A stretch of DNA of 64,000 bases from Amphibacillus marinus (GTDB taxonomy: Bacteria; Bacillota; Bacilli; Bacillales; Amphibacillaceae), in the NCBI RefSeq assembly GCF_900110345.1, contig NZ_FODJ01000012.1, positions 50,231 to 114,230 of the forward strand. Reading direction: 5' to 3'. The notes under the pieces are model-generated. The model ran no database searches, was not told the DNA's origin, and saw only the letters and a list, made by a program, of their open reading frames with translations. The translations under genes and the position numbers were made by a program. Below, one piece after another: positions 42,870 through 51,640 of the stretch (position 1 is the stretch's first letter; each line of letters starts with the position of its first letter).

Positions 42870-42976
42870 CGGATCCTAATCTTGGGAAATTATCTTACCA
42901 ACGCCATTTAATATACAACCAGATTATTTAAATGGAAACTTATAATCTAATTATCAACATCATTCAAGAAACAAAT
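42870..42976. other. Rest of the rplL-ybxB intergenic region
   Basis: The 302 bases between the two genes hold only the hairpin repeat and the rplL terminator. The remaining sequence is AT-rich with no ORF. A short plus-strand frame across the repeat has no ribosome site. Confidence 0.5.
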
Positions 42977-43005
42977 GAAAGCTCGTCTAGTTTAGACGAG
43001 CTTTC
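42977..43005 (-). terminator. Terminator of rplJL
   Basis: Perfect 13-bp stem (GAAAGCTCGTCTA arm) with a 3-base loop, 13 bases after the rplL stop, followed on the minus strand by ATTTGTTTC. Confidence 0.75.
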
Positions 43006-43018
43006 ATGCAAATGACTA

Positions 43019-43381
43019 CTACTTCAATTCTACGCTAGCGCCTGCTTCTTCAAGCTTAGCTTTCATTTCTTCAGCTTCTTCTTTAGTAACGCCTTCTTTG
43101 ATTGCTCCAGGAGCGTTATCTACAAGGTCTTTCGCGTCTTTAAGACCAAGACCAGTGATTTCACGAACAGCTTTAACAACTTTGATCTTAGATGCACCAG
43201 CTGATTCTAATACGACGTCAAATTCAGTTTGCTCAGCAGCAGCTTCGCCACCAGCAGCACCAGCAGCTGCTACAGGAGCAGCTGCAGTTACACCAAATTC
43301 TTCTTCAATTGCTTTTACTAAATCATTTAACTCAAGAACAGACATTTCTTTGATTGCTTCGATAATTTGCTCTTTAGACAT
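43019..43381 (-). CDS. rplL: 50S ribosomal protein L7/L12
   Basis: L7/L12, the multicopy stalk protein that recruits translational GTPases. It has 120 residues: the dimerising N-domain with [18 protein letters not shown], an Ala/Gly-rich hinge (about 36-52) and the C-domain [20 protein letters not shown] with [17 protein letters not shown]. It follows rplJ by 72 bases and has GGAGG upstream. Confidence 0.99.
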   Translation of the reverse strand: MSKEQIIEAIKEMSVLELNDLVKAIEEEFGVTAAAPVAAAGAAGGEAAAEQTEFDVVLESAGASKIKVVKAVREITGLGLKDAKDLVDNAPGAIKEGVTKEEAEEMKAKLEEAGASVELK

Positions 43382-43453
43382 TCTTATTTCCTCCTAAGAA
43401 AAATATTGTTTTATGGTTAATCGTTCATTTCTTACATTAACAAGCTACGCCCA

Positions 43454-43954
43454 TTAAGCACCTTGTTCTTCTTTTTGCTCTGCAATTGCTTTTGTAGCGT
43501 ACGCAAAGTTGCGGACTGGTGCTTGAAGCACGCTGAGTAGCATAGAAAGTAAGCCCTCGTAATTCGGTAGATCAGCAAGTTCCTTGATCTGATCAAGCGT
43601 TGCAACATTACCTTGAATAACGCCACCCTTAATTTCTAATGCTTCATGATTCTTAGCAAAGTTATTTAGAACTTTTGCAGGTGCAATGACGTCCTCATTA
43701 CTGAACGCGATAGCAGTTGGCCCTACTAATACTTCATTTAACTCAGAAAGCTCTGCTTGTTCTGCAGCACGGCGAGACAACGTGTTTTTATACACTTTGA
43801 ACTCAACACCCGCTTCACGTAATTGCTTACGTAGTTCCGTCACTTCAGCCACATCTAGACCACGGTAGTCAACTAAAATAGTTGATTGACTATCTTGGAA
43901 TTTTGATGCGATTTCAGATACGACTTGCTGTTTCTTTTCAATAACCTTTGACAT
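43454..43954 (-). CDS. rplJ: 50S ribosomal protein L10
   Basis: L10 anchors the L7/L12 dimers on the 50S stalk and represses its own mRNA. I chose the ATG at 43954 (166 residues, [20 protein letters not shown]), which has AGGAGGTGG just upstream; the 42-residue extension reads through the L10 leader. Motifs include [21 protein letters not shown] and [12 protein letters not shown]; the C-terminal helix binds L12. Confidence 0.98.
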   Translation of the reverse strand: MSKVIEKKQQVVSEIASKFQDSQSTILVDYRGLDVAEVTELRKQLREAGVEFKVYKNTLSRRAAEQAELSELNEVLVGPTAIAFSNEDVIAPAKVLNNFAKNHEALEIKGGVIQGNVATLDQIKELADLPNYEGLLSMLLSVLQAPVRNFAYATKAIAEQKEEQGA

Positions 43955-44020
43955 TGTTCCACCTCCTACCAGACTAAACATCATACCGACAGTCAAGTTT
44001 CTTAAAATTGGCGAACCAAT

Positions 44021-44058
44021 AAGAAATCCCTCACATCTAATCATGTAGACGTGAGGGA
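44021..44058 (-). terminator. Attenuator hairpin in the rplJ leader
   Basis: On the minus strand TCCCTCACGTCTA pairs with TAGATGTGAGGGA (13 bp with one G-U) around a 6-base loop, followed by TTTCTT. It lies between the L10 leader core and rplJ, as an attenuator would. Confidence 0.65.
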
Positions 44059-44110
44059 GATTGCGTGAATGTAAGGACAAGCTTATTAAGCGCTCATCTG
44101 TTATTATCCA

Positions 44111-44160
44111 ACACCTCGGCAGGAAATTAAGCTAACGAGTAGCTCCTGCTGTCTACGGTA
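44111..44160 (-). promoter_or_regulatory. L10 leader (ribosomal protein autoregulatory RNA)
   Basis: On the minus strand the core reads ACCGTAGACAGCAGGAGC, then TTTCCTGCCGAGG. GCAGGA pairs with TCCTGC, and these are the conserved sequences of the Firmicutes L10 leader that binds L10(L12)4. It lies between the rplJ promoter and the attenuator hairpin. Confidence 0.85.
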
Positions 44161-44185
44161 TAACGTATTATTTTAAACCTTAATC

Positions 44186-44214
44186 ATTATAGCTGACCGT
44201 TTTAATGAAGTCAA
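44186..44214 (-). promoter_or_regulatory. SigA-type promoter of rplJL
   Basis: On the minus strand TTGACT (44209-44214), a 17-bp spacer and TATAAT (44186-44191). The -35 begins right after the rplA stop. Confidence 0.8.
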
Positions 44215-44218
44215 GCAA

Positions 44219-44914
44219 TTATTTTACAAAAGTAGCTGGATCAATCTTCACACCAGGGCCCATTGTTGATGTTACAGCAACATTACGTACGTAAGTCCCT
44301 TTTGAAGATTGAGGCTTTACTTTAACTAATGTATTAGCAAGTGCTTCGAAGTTCTCTATAAGCTTCTCTAAATCAAAAGATGCTTTACCAATTGGCACGT
44401 GAATGTTTGATTGACGATCAACACGGTATTCTACTTTACCAGCCTTAATCTCTTCAATAGCCTTCGTTACATCAAACGTAACTGTACCCGTCTTAGGGTT
44501 CGGCATTAAACCTTTTGGCCCAAGAACACGACCAAGCTTCCCAACTTCAGCCATCATGTCAGGTGTTGCAACAATAACATCAAAATCAAACCAACCTTGG
44601 TTAATTTTAGCGATTAATTCTGCATCTCCAACATAATCAGCACCAGCTGCTTCAGCTTCTTTTGCTTTCTCACCCTTAGCGAAAACAAGAACAGTTTGTG
44701 TTTTACCAGTACCATGTGGTAATACCATAGCGCCACGAATTTGTTGGTCAGCTTTCTTAGGATCTACCCCTAAGCGGAAGGCTGCTTCAACAGTCTCGTC
44801 AAACTTTGCAGTTGCGTTCTCTTTCACTAATTTAAGCGCTTCTTCAATACCGTATTGTTTCGTACGGTCTACTAATTTCAAAGCCTCTTGTTGTTTTTTC
44901 GTTTTTTTAGCCAT
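44219..44914 (-). CDS. rplA: 50S ribosomal protein L1
   Basis: L1 forms the mobile stalk at the E site and represses its own operon by binding an mRNA mimic of its 23S site. The ATG at 44914 gives 231 residues ([20 protein letters not shown]); the extension in front reads through the ribosome site and the L1 operator. Motifs are [36 protein letters not shown] and the C-terminal [13 protein letters not shown] copy of the L1 operator lies directly upstream. Confidence 0.98.
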   Translation of the reverse strand: MAKKTKKQQEALKLVDRTKQYGIEEALKLVKENATAKFDETVEAAFRLGVDPKKADQQIRGAMVLPHGTGKTQTVLVFAKGEKAKEAEAAGADYVGDAELIAKINQGWFDFDVIVATPDMMAEVGKLGRVLGPKGLMPNPKTGTVTFDVTKAIEEIKAGKVEYRVDRQSNIHVPIGKASFDLEKLIENFEALANTLVKVKPQSSKGTYVRNVAVTSTMGPGVKIDPATFVK

Positions 44915-44933
44915 TTCTATTTCCTCCTTGAAT

Positions 44934-44960
44934 GTGGTTTTAACGGTTATACCTCCCACT
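44934..44960 (-). promoter_or_regulatory. L1 operator upstream of rplA
   Basis: On the minus strand AGTGGGAGG, a short loop, then AAAACCACAT: the GTGG/CCAC stem and GAGG internal loop mimic the L1-binding region of 23S rRNA, which reads GUGGGAGG...ACCAC. The same motif occurs before rplK (45555-45581). Confidence 0.7.
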
Positions 44961-44961
44961 T

Positions 44962-44995
44962 AAAAAAAGCGGACCCCGCTTATTATAGCTAAGCG
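44962..44995 (-). promoter_or_regulatory. Terminator/antiterminator-like element between rplK and rplA
   Basis: On the minus strand three complementary segments follow each other: CCGCTT, AAGCGG and CCGCTT-TTTTT. The middle can pair with either neighbour. Pairing with the last makes a tight terminator (3-base loop, T7); pairing with the first prevents it. Confidence 0.55.
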
Positions 44996-45102
44996 GAAAA
45001 CTAGTTGACTATGCCGCTAGTTCATCAGCCTACAAAAAGGTTGCAAGTACAGGCTCGTCCGCCAACTCACAACCTTCTCCTCCAAAAAAACGCATCTAAG
45101 AA

Positions 45103-45528
45103 TTAGTCTTCAATAACAATTCCCATACTGCGCGCAGTACCTTCAACCATACGCATAGCCGCTTCTACATCAGCTGCGTTTAAATCAGGCATTTTTGTTT
45201 CTGCGATCTCTTTTACTTTGTCACGCTTCAACGTCGCAACCTTGTTGCGATTTGGTTCACCTGATGCAGTTTCGATACCCGCTGCTTTTTTAAGCAATAC
45301 AGCAGCCGGTGGAGTTTTTGTAATAAATGTAAATGAACGGTCTTCAAAAACCGTAATTTCTACCGGAATAATCAAACCAGCTTGCTCTTGCGTACGCGCA
45401 TTGAATTCCTTACAGAATCCCATGATGTTAACACCGGCTTGACCTAATGCAGGTCCAACTGGCGGTGCAGGGTTCGCCTTACCCGCTGGAATTTGAAGCT
45501 TTACTACTTTAATTACTTTTTTAGCCAC
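45103..45528 (-). CDS. rplK: 50S ribosomal protein L11
   Basis: L11 is part of the GTPase-associated centre and the site of stringent-response signalling and thiopeptide action. The start is GTG at 45528, 8 bases after AGGAGG, giving 141 residues ([20 protein letters not shown]); the extension in front covers the L1 operator. It has [46 protein letters not shown] and a conserved C-terminal rRNA-binding domain. Confidence 0.98.
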   Translation of the reverse strand: MAKKVIKVVKLQIPAGKANPAPPVGPALGQAGVNIMGFCKEFNARTQEQAGLIIPVEITVFEDRSFTFITKTPPAAVLLKKAAGIETASGEPNRNKVATLKRDKVKEIAETKMPDLNAADVEAAMRMVEGTARSMGIVIED

Positions 45529-45554
45529 GAGACACACCTCCTTAAGTCCGTGAT

Positions 45555-45581
45555 GTGGTAATAGGGCAATGCCCTCCCACT
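45555..45581 (-). promoter_or_regulatory. L1 operator upstream of rplK
   Basis: On the minus strand AGTGGGAGG, a GGGCATTGCCC hairpin, then TATTACCACAT. The GTGG/CCAC stem and GAGG loop match the L1 site of 23S rRNA and repeat the element before rplA. It ends about 30 bases before the rplK start, suitable for translational repression by L1. Confidence 0.75.
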
Positions 45582-45634
45582 CCAATTCGTATGCAAAAAT
45601 TAAACCTTATACGCGAGGCATAAAGAACATTAAA

Positions 45635-45663
45635 ATTTTAGCATGTTCAATACAATAATGCAA
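45635..45663 (-). promoter_or_regulatory. SigA-type promoter of rplKA
   Basis: On the minus strand TTGCAT (45658-45663), a 17-bp spacer and an extended -10, TGC-TAAAAT (hexamer 45635-45640). Confidence 0.75.
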
Positions 45664-45691
45664 GGGCTGATCTTGAATTCTTGCAACAAAC

Positions 45692-46228
45692 TTATGATAA
45701 TCTTCTAATTTGTGAAAAATCCAATTCTACTGGCGTTTCACGCCCAAACATGTTTACGTGAACCTTTACTTTGTGACGATCAAGATCAATATGCTCAATT
45801 GCACCAGTAAAGTTGGCAAACGGACCTTCTGTTACAGTCACTGTTTCACCAGTTTCAAAATCGATCTCCACAGGCGCTTCTTTCATGCCCATCCGTTTTA
45901 AGACGCTATCCACTTCTTCTGGCAGTAAAGGGGTCGGCTTTGAACCCGATCCTGCCGAGCCAACGAACCCTGTTACGCCAGGGGTATTACGCACAACATA
46001 CCAAGAATCATCTGTCATAATCATTTCTGCTAACACATAGCCAGGAAAGACCTTTTTCTTAGAAACCTTCTTTTTACCATCTTTAATTTCTGTTTCTTCA
46101 TCTTCCGGCACTAAAATACGAAAAATCTTATCCTCCATCCCCATTGAAGCCAAACGCTTCTCTAGGTTTGTCTTCACCTTATTTTCATATCCAGAATACG
46201 TATGGACAACGAACCACTGCTTTTCCAT
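45692..46228 (-). CDS. nusG: Transcription termination/antitermination protein NusG
   Basis: NusG binds RNA polymerase and links it to the ribosome through S10. The ATG at 46228 gives 178 residues (MEKQWFVVHTYSGYENKVKT), one more than B. subtilis; the nine-residue extension is not conserved. The NGN domain includes KKVFPGYVLAEMIMTDDSWY and VRNTPGVTGFVGS, and the KOW domain is GETVTVTEGPFANFTGAIEHI. It lies 120 bases after secE, with a terminator-like hairpin between them. Confidence 0.98.
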   Translation of the reverse strand: MEKQWFVVHTYSGYENKVKTNLEKRLASMGMEDKIFRILVPEDEETEIKDGKKKVSKKKVFPGYVLAEMIMTDDSWYVVRNTPGVTGFVGSAGSGSKPTPLLPEEVDSVLKRMGMKEAPVEIDFETGETVTVTEGPFANFTGAIEHIDLDRHKVKVHVNMFGRETPVELDFSQIRRLS

Positions 46229-46272
46229 CCTTAACAACCTCCTTAGATGCTTCATTTATTTTTTCCAATTTA

Positions 46273-46296
46273 AAAAACCCGTAAGGACGGGTTTTT
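46273..46296. terminator. Bidirectional hairpin between secE and nusG
   Basis: Perfect 10-bp stem AAAAACCCGT/ACGGGTTTTT with loop AAGG; the minus strand continues in Ts. It sits about 50 bases after secE and 45 bases before the nusG start, so it may reduce read-through into nusG. Confidence 0.7.
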
Positions 46297-46348
46297 AATT
46301 TAATGAAATAGCGCTCTCACAAACCATTATAGCATATAAATCCTAATT

Positions 46349-46528
46349 CTAATCAAACAAAAGATTTAGAATTTGCGTAATTCCCATATCAACGATCGTA
46401 AAGAAGATTGCAATAAATGCTACAGTAGCGACAACCGTTAATGTATAACGGAAAAGTTCCTCTCTACCTGGCCATGATACTTTCTTCATTTCTCGCGCAA
46501 CATTTTTTAAAAATGTAACTGGCTTCAC
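46349..46528 (-). CDS. secE: Protein translocase subunit SecE
   Basis: The small essential SecYEG subunit with a single membrane helix. The start is GTG at 46528, 8 bases after GGAGG, giving 59 residues (KPVTFLKNVAREMKKVSWP), the Bacillus length; the longer frame is not conserved. The amphipathic SecE signature is REMKKVSWPGREEL and the transmembrane segment spans about 31-55. It lies between rpmG and nusG as usual. Confidence 0.95.
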   Translation of the reverse strand: MKPVTFLKNVAREMKKVSWPGREELFRYTLTVVATVAFIAIFFTIVDMGITQILNLLFD

Positions 46529-46651
46529 TTGGTTGTTCCTCCAAACTAGAAAAATTTCTAATAAAACAGGGGCGCTCGTCCTCATTAAGGCCAAGCAGTA
46601 AAATATGCTTCCAAAATACTTACTTAATTTAAGAATAAAAGAAATAAGTGC

Positions 46652-46795
46652 TTACTTCGTTTCGCGGTGAAGTGTGTGTGTCTGACACTTCTTACAGAAC
46701 TTCTTTAGCTCTAATCGCTCTGTAGCCGCTGCATTTTTATCTGAATGATAATTTCGACTTAAACACACTGAACAGGCAAGAATTATCTTCTTCAT
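46652..46795 (-). CDS. rpmG: 50S ribosomal protein L33
   Basis: A 47-residue zinc-type L33, short enough to be missed by ORF callers. The product begins [20 protein letters not shown] and ends [14 protein letters not shown]. Its zinc site is two Cys-X2-Cys pairs, CSVC and CKKC. An AGGATGG site precedes the ATG. L33 upstream of secE-nusG is the standard Bacillus arrangement. Confidence 0.95.
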   Translation of the reverse strand: MKKIILACSVCLSRNYHSDKNAAATERLELKKFCKKCQTHTLHRETK

Positions 46796-46830
46796 GACAA
46801 CCATCCTATCTATGCACGTTCATCTTCACT

Positions 46831-46859
46831 AATGTAGCATGCTTATTAAAGCCTGTCAA
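46831..46859 (-). promoter_or_regulatory. SigA-type promoter of rpmG-secE-nusG
   Basis: On the minus strand TTGACA (46854-46859), a 17-bp spacer and an extended -10, TGC-TACATT (hexamer 46831-46836), about 40 bases before rpmG. Confidence 0.75.
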
Positions 46860-46887
46860 CGCCCCACCGCAATTGATTTCACGGTAT

Positions 46888-47547
46888 TTATAGTTTTATC
46901 CCTGCTATATCTAAATATCTTTCTAGCTTTTTCTTAACACGTTGAAGGGCGTTATCAATCGATTTAATATGCCGATTTAATTCAACTGAAATTTCTTGAT
47001 ACGTTCTACCATCTAAGTAAAGGGTGAGCACCTCTCGTTCTAAACCACTTAGCATCTTAACAAGCTCACCTTCAACCTGCCCTTGATCTTCTCGATTGAT
47101 TAGCAATTCCTGCGGGTCATCAATCGCTTCAACATTTGCAATCACATCCATTAAGGTCCGTTCGGATTCTTCTTCAAACATTGGCTTGTCCAAAGATATA
47201 TAAGAGTTTAACGGGATGTGCTTTTGTCTGGTCGCAGTCTTGATTGCTGTAATGATCTGCCTTGTGACACAAAGGTCTGCAAAAGCGCGAAAGGAAGAGC
47301 GACGGTCGTTTTTAAAATCACGAATTGCCTTATAAAGTCCGATCATACCCTCCTGCACAATATCTTCATGATCTGCTCCAACTAAAAAATAAGTCCCTGC
47401 TTTTGCTCTCACAAAACCACGGTATTTCCGAATTAAAAAATCCAAAGCTTGACTATCACCTTGATGAACACACGTAATCATTTCGTTATCATCAAGCTGT
47501 TCGTAATCCATTCGTTCTTCTTCAATACCAAGGTGCTGTCTGCGCAA
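46888..47547 (-). CDS. sigH: RNA polymerase sigma factor SigH
   Basis: Sigma-70-family factor that in Bacillus controls the transition to stationary phase, competence and early sporulation. It has 219 residues from a TTG start, 6 bases after GAGGAG. Region 2 is ADHEDIVQEGMIGLYKAIRDF, the spacer contains RQIITAIKTATRQKHIPLNSY, and region 4 is LYLDGRTYQEISVELNRHI. The match is close to B. subtilis SigH. Its presence does not prove that the organism sporulates. It lies 70 bases after rae1 and has its own promoter. Confidence 0.97.
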   Translation of the reverse strand: MRRQHLGIEEERMDYEQLDDNEMITCVHQGDSQALDFLIRKYRGFVRAKAGTYFLVGADHEDIVQEGMIGLYKAIRDFKNDRRSSFRAFADLCVTRQIITAIKTATRQKHIPLNSYISLDKPMFEEESERTLMDVIANVEAIDDPQELLINREDQGQVEGELVKMLSGLEREVLTLYLDGRTYQEISVELNRHIKSIDNALQRVKKKLERYLDIAGIKL

Positions 47548-47579
47548 GCTGAACTCCTCCCTGACCTCTATATAGAAAT

Positions 47580-47609
47580 ATTATACAGTAAGCGTTTAAG
47601 GACCGTCAA
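47580..47609 (-). promoter_or_regulatory. Promoter of sigH
   Basis: On the minus strand TTGACG (47604-47609), an 18-bp spacer and an extended -10, TG-TATAAT (hexamer 47580-47585), about 35 bases before the sigH start. Confidence 0.7.
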
Positions 47610-47617
47610 TACAAGGT

Positions 47618-48127
47618 TTAGTACCTGCCACGCCTCATTTTCTCCAACTTCTCCATAATTTCGTCATTAAACAAGCTATTTCGACTTTTTTTCTTCAATT
47701 CAAACGCTTTTACCTCGTCATTTATCTCTTTCTTTATTTGCTTGTATTCAATTTCTAATTCTCTTGCTGATTTCCGATAGGCACCTTGCTGAAAAATCGT
47801 GCGTTGCTCCGTATAATCTGAGGTCGCAACGTAAACTTTTGTTTTGACATTCTTTAGTTGCTTAACAAGGCGTTCAATACATTGATCAGCCGTCTCTTTT
47901 TCCTTAGTATAGATAACTTCAACCTGAAATGGCGTCTCTTTTGATTCTAATCCTTTTACGCCATAAGCATCGAATACGATAATAACACGGTAACCTCGAT
48001 AGGCCTGATATTCGGCTAATCTGTCAATTAAAAGCTTCCTTGCTTGCTCTAAATCAAGATCCTTTAATCGCTTGAGCTCGTCCCAATCACCAATGATGTT
48101 ATAACCATCTACTAATAAAACATCCAT
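47618..48127 (-). CDS. rae1: Ribosome-associated endoribonuclease Rae1 (YacP)
   Basis: A NYN/PIN-type endoribonuclease that enters the ribosomal A site and cuts specific mRNAs in a translation-dependent way. It has 169 residues: the acid catalytic start LLVDGYNIIGDWDEL, the VIIVFDAYGVKG strand, YTKEKETADQCIERL with a second acidic site, and VYVATSDYTEQR. The C-terminal helix is basic. It follows rlmB by 4 bases in the conserved cysS-mrnC-rlmB-rae1 string. Confidence 0.93.
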   Translation of the reverse strand: MDVLLVDGYNIIGDWDELKRLKDLDLEQARKLLIDRLAEYQAYRGYRVIIVFDAYGVKGLESKETPFQVEVIYTKEKETADQCIERLVKQLKNVKTKVYVATSDYTEQRTIFQQGAYRKSARELEIEYKQIKKEINDEVKAFELKKKSRNSLFNDEIMEKLEKMRRGRY

Positions 48128-48131
48128 TAAA

Positions 48132-48875
48132 TTAGTCTCCCAATAAATGGCGTTTTCGGTACACTTCGTACATTAATAGGCTTGCCGCTACGGACGCATT
48201 TAAAGATGAAACATGCCCTTTCATTGCTAAACTAACTGTCCAATCACATTTCTCACGAACCAATCGACTAATCCCTTTGCCTTCATTCCCAATGACAATT
48301 GCTATTGGTAAGTCACCTTCAAGCTCGCGATAATCCTGAGTTGCCTCAGCTTCAGTACCAACTACCCATACCCGCTGACTTTTAAGAAAATCGACTGTTT
48401 GAGCCATATTTGTTACGCGTGCTACTGGCACATATTCAATTGCGCCTGCTGATGTTTTGGCTACTGTACTCGTTAAGCCCACAGCACGTCTTTTCGGAAT
48501 AATAACACCATGTGCACCCACTGCATCAGCAGTTCGCAAAATAGACCCTAGGTTATGTGGGTCCTCGATCTCATCTAATAAAATGAGAAAAGGTAGCTCT
48601 CCTTTATCTTCAGCAGCTTTAAGTAAATCTTCAACCTCTACATATTGGTAAGCAGCAACGGCCGCAGCAATGCCTTGGTGGTTCCCCTCAACTAGTTGAT
48701 CAAGCTTTTTCTTTGGTACCTGCTTAACCACGACACCACTTTCCTTTGCTAGTCTTTGGATTTGTTGGGTGGTTTTCTGATTTAATTGATCCGCAATAAA
48801 TAATTTGTTAATTGAGCGCCCTGACTTTAATGCTTCGCTAACTGGGTTTTTTCCAATAATCCACTCATCTGTCAC
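48132..48875 (-). CDS. rlmB: 23S rRNA (guanosine-2'-O-)-methyltransferase RlmB
   Basis: SPOUT-family methyltransferase that modifies a 23S guanosine in the peptidyl-transferase region. It has 247 residues with an N-terminal substrate domain (GKNPVSEALKSGR) and the knot with DPHNLGSILRTADAVG, VIGNEGKGISRLV and SLNASVAASLLMYE (motifs 1-3). The start is GTG, overlapping mrnC by 11 bases. The exact rRNA target rests on homology. Confidence 0.95.
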   Translation of the reverse strand: MTDEWIIGKNPVSEALKSGRSINKLFIADQLNQKTTQQIQRLAKESGVVVKQVPKKKLDQLVEGNHQGIAAAVAAYQYVEVEDLLKAAEDKGELPFLILLDEIEDPHNLGSILRTADAVGAHGVIIPKRRAVGLTSTVAKTSAGAIEYVPVARVTNMAQTVDFLKSQRVWVVGTEAEATQDYRELEGDLPIAIVIGNEGKGISRLVREKCDWTVSLAMKGHVSSLNASVAASLLMYEVYRKRHLLGD

Positions 48876-49278
48876 TCTTATTCACTCCTTTCTCACTATA
48901 ATCAACTGCTTGTTGCATAAGTTCATTTAAACGATCGGCCTGTCCTAGAAAATAGTGAAAACCCAAAAGCGCTTCAAAAGCCGTGCTATACCGATAAGTT
49001 ATCACATCAGTATTCTTAGGGATTGAGCCGGATTTTGCATTTCGTCCGCGCTTAATTACCGCTAACTCTTCCTCGTTAAAATACGTTTGCTCTAACCAAT
49101 GCCGTAAAACTTTGGCCTGAGCCTTAGCAGAAACAAACTGGATCGCTGCTTTATGGAGCTGGTTTACCTTTGCCTTTCCAGAGCAGATCAAGTAATCTCT
49201 TACAAACACTTCGTACAGGGCATCACCCATATAGGCAAGTGCTAAGCTCTTCATCTGCTTAACTTCTATAAGTTGCAT
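48865..49278 (-). CDS. mrnC: Mini-ribonuclease 3 (MrnC)
   Basis: A double-stranded RNA endonuclease consisting only of the RNase III catalytic domain; in Bacillus it matures 23S rRNA ends. It has 137 residues. The catalytic signature is LALAYMGDALYEVFVRDYL, with the second acidic cluster in YRYSTAFEALLGFHYFLGQ. It lies three bases after cysS and overlaps rlmB. Confidence 0.95.
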   Translation of the reverse strand: MQLIEVKQMKSLALAYMGDALYEVFVRDYLICSGKAKVNQLHKAAIQFVSAKAQAKVLRHWLEQTYFNEEELAVIKRGRNAKSGSIPKNTDVITYRYSTAFEALLGFHYFLGQADRLNELMQQAVDYSEKGVNKSDR

Positions 49279-49281
49279 TGC

Positions 49282-50682
49282 TTAACCTCTTTTCCATCGT
49301 GTGCCTTGAGCTGTATCTTCAAGAATAATTGCATTATCTTTGAGCTGGTCACGGATCTCATCTGCTCGGGCAAAATTCCGATCCAGCCGTGCCTGATCTC
49401 GCTCCTTAATTAGGGCGTCTATTTCAGCATCTAGCAATTCTTCAGCTCCTTGCAGCTTTAAGCCAAGCACTTCAAAGAATGTAGCAAAGACTTGTTGAAA
49501 TGCATGTAAGGTTTGCTGATTCGTTTGCTTCTGCGTTAAGTAAAGATTGGCCTCTTTTGTTAGGTCGAATAAGACAGCAATAGCATTAGCCGTATTAAAA
49601 TCATCGTCCATTGCCTCGCTAAAACGCGCTTCTATCTGCTGTAGCTTCTCTACGTATACTTCAGTATCTGCCACTATGTTTAAGCTGGCTTCTGCCCGAT
49701 GACTTAAATTTTGATAAACATTTTTTATCCGATCAAACCCACCTTGCGTCTGCTCTAATAGCGCTTCGCTAAAATTAATTGGATTACGATAGTGCACACT
49801 TAAAATAAAAAACCGCAATAATTCTGGTGGGTATTTTTCAATTAAATCATGAGCTAAGACAAAGTTGCCCGTTGATTTAGACATTTTTTCATTGTCAATG
49901 GTAATATAGCCATTATGAATCCAATAGTTAGCGAATGTCTTACCGGTGCATGCCTCTGACTGGGCAATTTCGTTTTCGTGATGCGGAAATGCAAGGTCTT
50001 GTCCGCCTGCATGAATATCAATGGTTTCGCCAAGATACTTCTTGGCCATAGCAGAGCACTCAATATGCCAGCCTGGTCGACCATCCCCCCATGGTGAAGA
50101 CCACGATATCTCACCCTGTTTCGCTTGTTTCCAAAGTGCGAAATCGAGTGGGTCTTCCTTTTTCTCGCCAACTTGAATTCTTGCTCCTGAACGCAGGTCA
50201 TCAATTGATTGATGCGATAGCTTACCATAGCCCTCAAATGCCCGTGTTTTAAAATAAACATCTCCCTCTGATTCGTATGCATAGCCTTTTTCAACTAAGG
50301 TTGCAATTAAGCTGATAATTTCAGCCATTGATTCAGTAACACGTGGGTGAATAGACGCTTCCTTGACACCTAAGGCACGAACATCCTCCTTGTAGGCCCG
50401 AATATAGCGTTCCGCAAGTTCCACTACCGCTTCACCATTTTCATTTGCCACCCTGATCAGCTTGTCATCAACATCGGTAAAATTGAGCACATAATTGACT
50501 TCATAACCACGGTATTCAAGATACCGCCTGACCGTATCAAAGACAATGGCGGGACGAGCGTTGCCAATGTGAATATAATTATAGACGGTGGGTCCACACA
50601 CATACATTTTGACCTTGCCAGGCTCAATCGGGTTAAATGCTTCTTTCTTTCTGGTTAATGTGTTGTACAGCTTAATGGTCAT
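49282..50682 (-). CDS. cysS: Cysteinyl-tRNA synthetase
   Basis: Class I synthetase charging tRNA-Cys. It has 466 residues with [15 protein letters not shown] (HIGH motif), the zinc ligands in [16 protein letters not shown] and [13 protein letters not shown], and [14 protein letters not shown] (KMSKS motif). It overlaps cysE by 11 bases and is controlled with it by the T-box upstream. Confidence 0.98.
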   Translation of the reverse strand: MTIKLYNTLTRKKEAFNPIEPGKVKMYVCGPTVYNYIHIGNARPAIVFDTVRRYLEYRGYEVNYVLNFTDVDDKLIRVANENGEAVVELAERYIRAYKEDVRALGVKEASIHPRVTESMAEIISLIATLVEKGYAYESEGDVYFKTRAFEGYGKLSHQSIDDLRSGARIQVGEKKEDPLDFALWKQAKQGEISWSSPWGDGRPGWHIECSAMAKKYLGETIDIHAGGQDLAFPHHENEIAQSEACTGKTFANYWIHNGYITIDNEKMSKSTGNFVLAHDLIEKYPPELLRFFILSVHYRNPINFSEALLEQTQGGFDRIKNVYQNLSHRAEASLNIVADTEVYVEKLQQIEARFSEAMDDDFNTANAIAVLFDLTKEANLYLTQKQTNQQTLHAFQQVFATFFEVLGLKLQGAEELLDAEIDALIKERDQARLDRNFARADEIRDQLKDNAIILEDTAQGTRWKRG

Positions 50683-51331
50683 CTTTGTTCTCTCCTTCTA
50701 TAGCCGCTAACTGTTGCTTTACTTTTTCTAGCTCTATTTGTATTGCTGTTATACTCTCGTCAATTGGGTCAGGGAGCTTGTTATGATCAAGATCTCTTTT
50801 AACGCGTTCACCATTTTGAACAACAACATGGCCAGGGATGCCAACTACAGTCGAATAGTCAGGCACATCATCTAGCACAACTGACCCTGCCCCAACCTTC
50901 GAATGCACACCAATGGTAATAGATCCGAGCACCTTTGCTCCTGAAGCAATAAGGGCATGATCCTTAATGGTTGGGTGTCGTTTCCCTTTTTCTTTCCCTG
51001 TCCCACCAAGTGTTACACCTTGAAAGATTGTGACATTGTCGCCAATTTCACACGTTTCGCCAATTACAACACCCATACCATGATCAATAAAAAAGCGATG
51101 ACCGATTTGAGCACCTGGATGAATTTCGATGCCGGTAAGAAGGCGACTAATTTGTGAGATTAATCTTGCAATGAAAAAAAACTTTTGCCGATAAAAGAAA
51201 TGCGCGATACGATGTGACCAAATAGCATGCAAACCTGAGTACGTCAAAATAACCTCGACATACGAACGGGCAGCTGGGTCCTGATCAAAGATAACTTCAA
51301 CGTCTTCCTTCATCCGCTTATATACTCCCAC
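50672..51331 (-). CDS. cysE: Serine O-acetyltransferase
   Basis: Makes O-acetylserine from serine and acetyl-CoA, the entry to cysteine synthesis. It has 219 residues from a GTG start, nine bases after GGAGG. An N-terminal helical domain ([20 protein letters not shown]) is followed by the left-handed hexapeptide-repeat beta helix: [58 protein letters not shown]. Catalytic His and Asp residues lie in [11 protein letters not shown]. It is the first gene after the Cys T-box. Confidence 0.96.
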   Translation of the reverse strand: MGVYKRMKEDVEVIFDQDPAARSYVEVILTYSGLHAIWSHRIAHFFYRQKFFFIARLISQISRLLTGIEIHPGAQIGHRFFIDHGMGVVIGETCEIGDNVTIFQGVTLGGTGKEKGKRHPTIKDHALIASGAKVLGSITIGVHSKVGAGSVVLDDVPDYSTVVGIPGHVVVQNGERVKRDLDHNKLPDPIDESITAIQIELEKVKQQLAAIEGENKDDH

Positions 51332-51370
51332 CGTTAGCCACCTCCAGATTAAATATAATTACAAAATATG

Positions 51371-51640
51371 CGCAAAAAACGTCCCCGTGTATCGTTATCC
51401 GTATACACAGAGACGCCTTTTGCGCGGTTCCACTCTGTTTAGGTCAATCACGATCGTTGCTCTTCATGACCTCAGCTCAATCTCATAACGGGAGATACCG
51501 GCTCTACTTACTGAACTGCATTCAGTAAAGCACTCCGAGGGGCATTCGATTAAACGGATTATAACCACTTTCAGCCAATGGTGGTTTTCTCTACACTAAT
51601 TCGGATTTTAATCGCTTTCCTCATCAACACTTTTAGTATA
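51371..51640 (-). promoter_or_regulatory. T-box riboswitch, Cys-specific, controlling cysE-cysS
   Basis: On the minus strand this leader has Stem I with the distal AGAGA...ATTGGCTGAAAG pattern and the T-box sequence AGAGTGGAACCGCG (near 51422-51435), followed by the terminator CGTCTCTGTGTAT/ATACACGGGGACG (51380-51392 with 51403-51415) and six Ts. The specifier is TGC (Cys) at 51542-51544, in the internal loop between the GAGG/CCTC and GATTAAA/TTTAATC stems. Uncharged tRNA-Cys should allow antitermination into cysE-cysS. Confidence 0.92.

Noticed and set aside
42684..42911. Plus-strand frame of 75 codons running through the hairpin repeat
   Set aside because: It covers the repeat and the methyltransferase start, with no ribosome site.
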